Below, one piece after another: positions 57,171-64,000 of a stretch of DNA of 64,000 nucleotides; within the stretch, counting starts at the first letter, position 1; every line of letters begins with the position of its first letter. The stretch spans positions 1,860,001 through 1,924,000 of the forward strand of contig CAUWAG010000006.1 of NCBI GenBank assembly GCA_963556695.1. The letters are read 5' to 3'. This DNA is from Anthostomella pinea. Taxonomy: Eukaryota > Ascomycota > Sordariomycetes > Xylariales > Xylariaceae. Under the pieces are notes generated by a model that made no database searches, had not been told where the DNA came from, and saw only the letters and a program-made list of their open reading frames with translations. The position numbers and the translations under genes are program-made.

Positions 57171-57321
57171 GCTGTTGAATGGGAGCCGGAGATAGACACT
57201 GGAAGATCTCCAGTGGGGCAGAGACGCACAGGGCATCTGACCCACCAAGAAGACAGATGATCAATCTCTGCACGCAGAGCAGAACAATCAATAGCATCAA
57301 TCAACATCCGTGTATTTGTTG
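57171..57321 (-). repeat. Right arm of a diverged inverted repeat
   Basis: Reverse complement of 55202-55352, less mutated than the left arm (the reverse frame 57143-57454 is still open). Two copies of one element in opposite orientation are the simplest explanation. Confidence 0.85.
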
Positions 57322-58638
57322 GATTCTGGGCTACGTTAGCCCATCCATAGTCATCCTTCAGGATCACCATCCCCATTTGTGACTCTGTCACATACGTGGC
57401 CAATATAAGGCCACGTATCCTTTCCTTTAGTATCTTGGATATATATAGGGCCATTCTGGCCGCTCCAGAGTAGCTGGAATTCCTCTCCTTAATAGAACAC
57501 TTTGAAATCTCACAGTATTCAACAACAGCTGTACACCGTCACAACCAGTCGGCCTGACATGCCGGTGCAATACCCTTACACCTTTTCAAACGCCGTTCTT
57601 TACAAACCTTTCTTTCATCGCTTGCGCTCGAAGTACCTATTATATATATTTACAGTATGAAAGGTACTTTATGTGAAGTAAGAAACCGAGAGCCTTATAA
57701 GGGCTTGCGACGTGCCTTGTAAAGGCACGTAACAAAGGGAGTATTTACATTTAATAAAGGCAAGGCTGTAAAAGGTTTCTTACGTGGGCCGCTTACTAGC
57801 CCTTATAATACCCTTGCTGTTAAATAAAAGCTTAAAGGTTGTAAATATATAAGTAATAATAACAAGCCTTTTCCATTACATGCTTATATCATGCCGTTGA
57901 TATTATCAATGAACGACAGTAGAATACCAAAGTGTATACTTTACAGGTATCCATAGTACCCCTGGTGCATCTGGCCACGTGCTGTCCTCGAACAGCTCCT
58001 CATGTTGTCCAAATGTTGAAAACCTGCCGAGTGCCAAGTGCACTTATTCATGGCTGTGGCTACAGTACTCAAGCAGGTCCTAGAGGATGTTTATATTGAG
58101 GTTTGTGCCGCTTTGAAAGGGCCTCTGCCTGCTTGAAACTCTCGATCAAAAGACCCATGTGAGGGTGTCTATACATACCCACGCTGACGTGTTCTATTAC
58201 TTATTCAGACTAAGTAGGCAGTTCGAACAAGTTCTCGCTGGCCGAACATTCATGCTGGTCGGTGCTGGTAGTGTACAGAAGAAGAATGTGAGTTGTGACA
58301 CTATGGACATTTTATTAATTACTCAGTTGCCTTCAGGTGCTGGCTGTTTCTACTATAAGGGTTGAGCTGAGACCAAACGATTACCCAGGGATAAATAGCT
58401 GCCACGGCTTTGTTCTCCTGTTGCTTCACCCCGGTCAGGGGGCAAAGACAAAGAAGAGCTCTGCTGAGTCAGAGGGGAACCTAAGCGAAACAGCTGGACT
58501 ATCGGGACACCGCTATTTGGTTTGGTTTGGTTATAAATACGATGGAGGGGAATGGTAAATTTACTTATATGCATACTGATAGATATTGAATCTTGACTCT
58601 TCTGATCAAGTCACCGCCGTTGGCCATCCTAGCGAAAC

Positions 58639-59211
58639 ATGTCGAACAACACCCACCACACTCCCCCAACAAGCCCTTCACCGCAATATGCCTTCGAGCA
58701 TAGAAAGCATGCCGCCCTGAAAGACCGGAGGACGCCCCTGACCCCCGAACAATGGTTCAACGTCAACCAAGCGATCAAGAAGACAGTCGACGCCGTACTG
58801 GCCAAGAACTACGAACTCGACGGTCTCGGGCCCGGCGAGTGGGAGCTCGACGTCGAGCTGGGCGTCTCCCTCGTCGCCGAAGTCAGGTACAGGCCGCTCA
58901 AAAAGCAATGCTCGTTGAATGATCCCAAGCTCAAGGCCAAGCTCCGCAAGATGGCACGCGATGTCACGCATGGGGAGTTCCGTCATACGTACGATGGTGG
59001 CAAGGTGTGGTTCTTTTTTCGACTGGTCGATCCCGATATTGTTGCGCAGTTCCCCGTTGAGGAGGAGCATCCGATTGAGGATGTTCAAGATGGCATGGCC
59101 CAGGTCGAAGAGGCCCAGGTCAAAGAGGCCCAAGACGTCAAGCACAGATACTCTGGGCAGGATGAGGATGCGCAAACAGACAGCGACACGGAGGCCGCTG
59201 GCATAGCCTAA
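58639..59211 (+). CDS. Small hypothetical protein
   Basis: A single exon encodes 190 residues from the ATG at 58639. The N-terminus is Ser/Thr/Pro-rich. A folded part (about 20-140) includes L-T-P-E-Q-W-F-N-V-N-Q-A-I-K-K and G-E-W-E-L-D-V-E-L-G-V-S-L-V-A-E-V-R-Y-R, with further charged and aromatic residues (G-G-K-V-W-F-F-F-R-L-V). The tail is strongly acidic. There is no signal peptide or membrane helix. I do not recognise the family. The good amphipathic pattern and lack of stops in an otherwise AT-rich approach suggest a real gene at the border of the conserved block. Confidence 0.65.
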   Translation: MSNNTHHTPPTSPSPQYAFEHRKHAALKDRRTPLTPEQWFNVNQAIKKTVDAVLAKNYELDGLGPGEWELDVELGVSLVAEVRYRPLKKQCSLNDPKLKAKLRKMARDVTHGEFRHTYDGGKVWFFFRLVDPDIVAQFPVEEEHPIEDVQDGMAQVEEAQVKEAQDVKHRYSGQDEDAQTDSDTEAAGIA

Positions 59212-59827
59212 ACGTGAAGCATGAGCTTGTAAGTATGTTCCAGCTGCAACCTTGTCTTCAACACGCATGGGGGGGAGTCACTTCCACCCAAGTCCCCTAC
59301 ACGCTTCTGAATTTCTACCCCGCTGTGTTTGCTTTGTAATACCTACCGATGCTGGGTCGTAACTACGACGTAACAAGCCATGGGAACTGATTATTCGAGC
59401 GTTACAGTGAGCGGGATGCGATGGCAAATGCAGCTCTTTGTCCCTCGCAGCCGGGAGCAGCAATTGTGCGCGCCGGATACGAAGCCCACAAAGGTGACCC
59501 TGAGACATCTGGCTGGGCGGCCTTTCATCGTACATAACAAAGGTCTGGGTGAATTGTCAAGACAATATGCCAGGCTCGTGTTGACGGGATTGAATCTCTC
59601 TTTTCTTCATCACTCCCAGTTGAACCTGTTGCAACATCTCATCATAACCGATTCTTCAGAGGGAACAAGCGTCCGGGTGCATGCGAAAAAGTCGACTTGG
59701 AAAAACAGAAAACACAACAGATAGCAAACCACGAAAAAAAAAAAAAGGGAACTACCCGAACAGCAAATAAATATCCCTTCACTGCAACAACCACAACCAC
59801 AACCCAAAGCCAGTAACCCCAGAAACA
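59212..59827. other. Intergenic region
   Basis: The forward frame 59380-59724 lies here but ends in a basic, low-complexity tail and is probably chance. The A-rich stretch 59733-59747 and the CA-rich stretch 59765-59820 look like the leader of the following gene. Confidence 0.5.
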
Positions 59828-60112
59828 ATGCCTCCCCCAACCCCCCAAATGGAGGAAGAATGCGAGATCACGGCGCTAAAGATCATACGCACCGGCTTCG
59901 CCATCGATTACATGCGCGCGCACTCGACGACCCGGTTCGGGCATGATCTGGACACCGGCGTGTGTCTGGAGGTGGCGACCGGGGCCAAGCCGGTCGTCGA
60001 CATCAAGGCCACGACGCCCGGCGTCAGTGAGGGTCTGGATGATATGGCCTCGGACGGGCTGGAGGGGCGCATGATTTTGTATGGGTTGGCTTTCAAGTTT
60101 GTTCGGGTTTAG
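59828..60112 (+). CDS. Small hypothetical protein (94 residues)
   Basis: The ATG at 59828 follows a CA-rich leader (cccagaaacaatg), a good fungal start context. The protein is short: an acidic start (Q-M-E-E-E-C-E-I-T), then A-L-K-I-I-R-T-G-F-A-I-D-Y-M-R and a final G-R-M-I-L-Y-G-L-A-F-K-F-V-R-V. No domain is recognised and there is no signal peptide. The start context and the compact, regular sequence favour a real gene. Confidence 0.55.
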   Translation: MPPPTPQMEEECEITALKIIRTGFAIDYMRAHSTTRFGHDLDTGVCLEVATGAKPVVDIKATTPGVSEGLDDMASDGLEGRMILYGLAFKFVRV

Positions 60113-60756
60113 GGCAAGGTGCATGGGATTAAGAGAGAGGCAGAAAGGCGATGGGAAGTTGGATTTGGGGTTGGTTTAGGGTAGGGAGAGGAGGAGGAGG
60201 GCGTTCGGTGACGACGGATGGTTTGGCTGGAGTTCGGTAATCGTCGGTTTCTACCTACTTAATACGGATCTTTGGTCTGGTGTTGTATGAGAGCGGTCAG
60301 ATCTCCTAACATTTATCCGACTCATCCACATGGGAGTTCCAAAATGTACTTGAACCTCCTTGGGATCGTTTACTGCGACATTGTGCAGAGCGAGCTTCAT
60401 TGTCTTATGGACCGAATTTATATCCAACCTTCTTCTACATGAACCCATTGAGCACGGCCAGCGAGTAAAACGGCAATAACTGGACAGCTCGAAAGTAGGC
60501 ACCAAACATGCTTCAGAATGGCACAGGGACCAACCAAGCGGTGAGAACTCTCTCATGTTGAGATACTCTAGCAAATTCGATCTAGTCCTAGGATCATGCA
60601 CCAGAATGAGACTACCCAGACGTCCGCGATCCAATCTCCCCACCAAAGCCAGCCACAGCTCCTGCCCCCATCGTCAAAGCGCATAGTGCCAAGTCCACCT
60701 TATCCAGCTGAGCACATCTCATCGACGAATCGCAGAAAAAGACTGCACAAGCTCTC
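60113..60756. other. Intergenic region between convergent genes
   Basis: I see no gene. It should hold the 3' ends of the convergent genes at 59828 and 60757. Confidence 0.5.
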
Positions 60757-61686
60757 CTAACGGGCCGCAACGAGGCTCATGTAGATACCCCATACCACAC
60801 CAGCCAAGCTCCCCACAAGGTTGCGACCCTCAATCGTCTTGACAAGCGTAAAGTTAACCAAACTAACAAACGGCCACAGCCGCCAGCCCGCCTGGACAAT
60901 AGACCAGAACTCGCCCTTGCTGCTCGCGACCACGGCCGCCCAGTCGACCTTGCCGTAATCGACGGCGTCGCGCGAGACGAGGTACCGCAGGCTCTGGTCC
61001 GGGTTGGCGAGGGGCGAGCCGAGCGGGCGCGCCATGGCGGCCTGAATGGAGTGGATGAACAGGCTGAACAGGAACGTGTTGAGGCCGGCGCCGACGGTCT
61101 GGTCTAATACCAATTTGATGACCGTGTTGCGCTTGTTGAGCTTGGGCTCGACGAGCCGGCCCTCCTTGGCCTCCCGCTCGAGCTCCTTCTCGTTGCCTGC
61201 GCCGGCTGAGGCGATGGCGGCGGAGGTGGGCACGAGGCGCGAGGCGGGGAATGCCGACTCGAGGAATTCTTGCCTGTGGGACGCGTCAGTATGGTGGTGT
61301 ACTACATAGAGACGCAAGCGGCGCAATAACGGCCGGCGTGGGTGAGAGACGCGTAGATATCACTGCGCCTGACGCGCGCTCTTGGGGCTGGGGTGGGCGT
61401 ACCAGAGGAAGTTGGGCGGCACGTTGAGGAACGAGTAGAGGACGAAATGAAAGACTGGGACCCAGTCGATCATGAGGGGTGTCTGAGAGCTGTCAGTCTG
61501 GGACTCATGGTTACGCAGTGCATAATCATGAAGTCGCCTTTGAGACGGGGGCCCTTGGTCGTTATTGAGCTTAAGAGCGCAACTCACCTCAAACTGGTAT
61601 GATGTGAGGCATTGCGCCAGGATGTTGGACGTTGCTGCCAGAACGGCGGATTGGATGGTCGCGGTCATGATTGGAGGGAACGCCAT
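60757..61686 (-). CDS. Mpv17/PMP22-family membrane protein, three exons
   Basis: Exons are 61588-61686 (33 codons), 61364-61482 and 60757-61273. The introns have gtgagt/tctcag and gtgata/cccacag ends. The product is 244 residues. The family consists of small multi-span proteins of the peroxisomal, mitochondrial or vacuolar membrane that form channel-like pores. Seen here are a first helix I-Q-S-A-V-L-A-A-T-S-N-I-L-A-Q, the W-V-P-V-F-H-F-V-L-Y segment and L-N-V-P-P-N-F-L-W-Y. The later conserved strand is L-D-Q-T-V-G-A-G-L-N-T-F-L-F-S, and the family signature is W-R-L-W-P-F-V-S-L-V-N-F. The last helix is G-S-L-A-G-V-V-W-G-I-Y-M-S. The second donor could also be a gtcagg six bases upstream, changing two residues. 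Confidence 0.9.
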
Positions 61687-62329
61687 GTCGACAGTGGCAC
61701 TACGTAGGTAGGTAGGCTCTCGCAGACTCGTTCGGTGGATCCAATTCTGTCAATATGTATTGGAAGCCGTAGTGATGGAGAGATATGGCGTTGTTGGCTT
61801 CTTGGGATGAGACGGGAGAGGATCGAAGTGAGATTAGGTTCCTGGCCAGAAGATGACAGCATTACATCTATGCACTCGCGCCTAATAAGACCAGGCAAAG
61901 GAATGGATGGATGGGTGGCAGCCCGCCCAACCACAACCAACAACCTTTGTCGCACACTTGGATCTCAAACAAAGACTCGCGAGTAGAAGATTATACTGAT
62001 GGTTCATTTCATTATTCATTGCGAAGTATGTGTTGATGTGATGTCTATTGGCTTTGCGTGAAGCGGCGCTTATTATCTGGCTGCGGCCCAACGGCTCTCT
62101 GGCTTGACTCTTGCTCTGGCCTTTATTGCCTGGGAGAGAGGGCCAATAAGCTGCGTCTGGAGACGACGTGTTTCCAGACTACCTTATATCTTCTACCATA
62201 CGGTCACCCTGCTGCAAAATGCTACGATTGCCAGAGTCCATGCATCAGGATCACGCCCATTGCTTCTCTGTCCCTTTCGGATTTTCATTGTGTGATACAA
62301 GGCTATGAAGCTCCATAGTTGTAGCATCC
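61687..62329. other. Intergenic region between Mpv17-like and yif1 genes
   Basis: I see no gene. Both neighbours are transcribed leftward, so this is the promoter region of the Mpv17-like gene and the 3' end of yif1. Confidence 0.5.
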
Positions 62330-63419
62330 TCAACCTCTGCTGAGGATCCACATGAAGAACAGCTGTACCACATACGAGTAGGCAAAGAGGAACTGGGTTC
62401 GCTGGTTCCGCTTGGTTCTCGAATCCGTCTGCATCGGCCCTCTCCCATCGCCGCCAGTACTTTCCGGAAGCAATACATACCTCAGCGATCGCATCTAGTC
62501 CACTTGTTAGTAACAGTAACGACAGCGTCGTGGGATGACACGGGGCTTGCACTCACCAAGAAGAGGGAGTTGGCCATGTAAGTGTATCCAAAGATGAGCC
62601 AGCCGACCAGACCGCCAGTGCCTTTGCCCCCATTGACAAGCTCAGCAACGGCAACGGTGACGATGATGCCGACAAACTTGTATCCCGAGTAGGCCACCAG
62701 ATCGAGGAGCTGCGACTCGTTGGATATGCTCAAGAAGTAGCACCCCAGCTTCAGGAGCAGGATCTCTACCACCACCACCACACCAGCGGTTGAGGCGGTA
62801 TATCCTAGCAGCTCCGGCTGGAACTGACCTCGTAGTCCGGCGAGGAGGGTCGAAAGGAGAATGTATGTAACGAGGGCCATGACGGGGATGTACATGTCGG
62901 GGCTGTTGATGTCGTCTCTCGGTGGTAGATACCATCCCTCCTGTCCGTTGGGTCCTACTGCCTGCTTCCGAGACCAGGGCTTGTGGCGCCAGGGGAATAG
63001 CACCAAAAAGAGCTTGTTGATGACATAGCCGTTCGTTACGTTGAAGTAGTGCTTGAGTGCCGAGAAGTTGACCCATCGGTTCACCTGTGGATGCCAGTCA
63101 GCCAAAAGCAACCCGACGTCGGCCTTGGGATGTTGAGACACACGTTGTTTTCGACATGCTTGAATGCGTTCTGTCCGACCTGTCCGACAAATTGTGCTGC
63201 CATCGGGTCGCTCATGAAGTTTCCATACTGGCCAAAGACATTCCCACCGCCACCGCCATTCGTAGGTGTGCCCTGCTGGTATGGGTTACCGTAGGCGCCT
63301 TGCTGCTGTGGTTGCGACGAGGTGGGCGGCGGTGGTGATCGCAGCTGTGGAACGGTAGAAACGTGTTGCGGGACAGGGTGGTGCAGTGGAGGAGACTGCG
63401 TGTAGTTTGGTTGTTGCAT
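62330..63419 (-). CDS. yif1: Yif1 (Hrf1) family Golgi membrane protein, three exons
   Basis: Yif1 partners Yip1 in ER-to-Golgi vesicle transport and sits in the Golgi membrane. Exons are 63144-63419, 62557-63084 and 62330-62494, with introns gtgtgt...ccacag (59 bp) and gtgagt...ttactaac...gactag (62 bp). They encode 322 residues. A Pro/Gln/Gly-rich cytosolic N-terminus (to residue about 60) is followed by the family's conserved H-V-E-N-N-V-N-R-W-V-N-F and L-K-H-Y-F-N-V-T-N-G-Y-V. Next are K-L-F-L-V-L-F-P-W-R-H-K-P-W and the internal A-Y-S-G-Y-K-F-V-G. Five hydrophobic helices follow; the last (Y-V-V-Q-L-F-F-M-W-I-L-S-R) lies in exon 3, which also holds R-S-L-R-Y-V-L-L-P. The ATG at 63419 is preferred over the upstream one at 63548, because the start M-Q-Q-P-N-Y matches the family's N-terminal style. 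Confidence 0.94.
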
Positions 63420-63883
63420 CGTGAGCGCTCGTAGAGATCGGAGTGGCAGTTGCAACGAATCTGAAGAAAGGAAAAGACACAGCAGTGGTGTTTGTGTAGA
63501 ATGAGTCCAGCACCAGGAATTGTGACTCGTGAGATGTGGTTCCATCAAATGCGCAAGCTTCGACTTGTTGATGCCAGCTGCAAGGCAGTGACAAAAGAGC
63601 TGTCCTTAACCTGGTTCGTCCAGATCCACACCCACCTGCACAGGCCCCCTGTCCCCTCAGTGAACCGCCTGTATTGTCTGCGCCGATCCATCGCCGGGCA
63701 CCCCTTATCGGATTCGGATCCCGATAAGCAAAGCGCTAGCAGCCACTCTTGGCAGCTGCCACCTTTACCACCTCATCGTGCATCTCTGTAAAGTTAGAAG
63801 GTAGGCCGACATCCATCCATCTTCGTTAATATTCCCAGAATTTCGACTCCGGTTTGGCTTCGTGCTGTAGCATCACCGCGACC

Positions 63884-64000
63884 ATGTTGGATACGTTCGA
63901 GATCCTGACCACCTCTGGAGTGGTGCTGTGGTCAAGGACGTACGCGCCCATCAACCAGTCCATCATCAACAACTTCATCACTGATGTCTTCATCGAGGAG
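63884..64000 (+). CDS. SRP receptor alpha subunit, N-terminus only (cut by window end)
   Basis: Only the first 39 codons are in the window. M-L-D-T-F-E-I-L-T-T-S-G-V-V-L-W-S is the characteristic start of the longin-like SRX domain, through which the receptor alpha subunit (yeast Srp101) is held on the ER membrane by its beta subunit. The full protein also carries a GTPase domain that docks ribosome-bound SRP. Its promoter is shared with yif1, which starts at 63419 on the other strand (465 bp between the starts). Confidence 0.9.
   Translation, partial: MLDTFEILTTSGVVLWSRTYAPINQSIINNFITDVFIEE

Larger units (their letters stand above)
54986..58638. other. AT-rich repeat debris without genes
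   Basis: Blocks of ordinary composition alternate with AT-rich blocks (around 55030-55130, 56205-56350, 56635-56830, 57600-57900). The ordinary blocks contain inverted repeats listed separately and sequences resembling retrotransposon ends (tgtgacgga at 56351 and its counterpart on the other strand at 57543). I see no transposase, integrase or reverse transcriptase frame. Together they look like nested, mutated remnants of LTR or foldback elements. Confidence 0.6.

Noticed and set aside
59380..59724. Forward frame of 114 codons
   Set aside because: It ends in a basic low-complexity tail, lacks domains and overlaps the probable leader of the gene at 59828.
1..64000. CRISPR array
   Set aside because: There are no regularly spaced repeats and the DNA is eukaryotic.

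Overview
The window looks like nuclear DNA of a filamentous ascomycete (Pezizomycotina, probably Sordariomycetes). The evidence is short GT-AG introns with CTAAC/CTGAC-type branch sites, fungal versions of Chs5, eIF1A, Yif1 and the SRP receptor alpha subunit, a Tad1-like LINE, a Fot1/pogo-type DNA transposon, and C-to-T/G-to-A style decay of repeats that resembles RIP (repeat-induced point mutation). All gene models, splice sites and homologies were read by eye. No search was run.

The layout alternates intact gene blocks with decayed ones. 1-4.7 kb is gene-poor, with a C homopolymer of about 30 bases and a (GAGGGT)7 array. 4.7-10.3 kb is conserved: a beta-trefoil (fascin-like) protein, eIF1A (three exons), a probable mitochondrial protein of unknown function, and Chs5 (FN3+BRCT). 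10.3-13.8 kb has no gene I can defend. 13.8-19.1 kb is a degenerate LINE (ORF1, endonuclease, reverse transcriptase, RNase H, C-terminal zinc motif). 20.08-22.02 kb is a complete but mutated Fot1-like transposon with 40-bp inverted repeats and a TA duplication. A tRNA-Ser(CGA) gene lies at 22.92-23.00 kb.

23.1-38.2 kb is a gene graveyard. Coding-looking stretches switch frame every 50-300 bases; they include a 2EXR/F-box-like gene, a chromodomain protein and a SNF2-like helicase C-terminal region. A very AT-rich block (38.23-39.56 kb), typical of heavily RIP-mutated DNA, closes it.

39.9-47.3 kb returns to intact genes: a short-chain dehydrogenase, a 947-residue disordered/coiled-coil protein and a gamma-glutamylcyclotransferase-like protein. 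47.6-54.8 kb holds pseudogenes (a secretory-lipase-like alpha/beta hydrolase with an internal deletion, a long gene of unknown function with frameshifts, and a glycine/glutamine-rich membrane protein relic). 55-58 kb is AT-rich repeat debris with nested inverted repeats. From 58.6 kb to the end are two small hypothetical genes, an Mpv17/PMP22 protein, Yif1, and the first codons of the SRP receptor alpha subunit.

The functional theme of the intact genes is housekeeping: translation initiation, Golgi/exomer traffic, ER targeting and organelle membrane proteins. I found no secondary-metabolite cluster, CRISPR array or clearly new biological system. The most interesting material is the architecture of decay and the several unexplained inverted or direct repeats.
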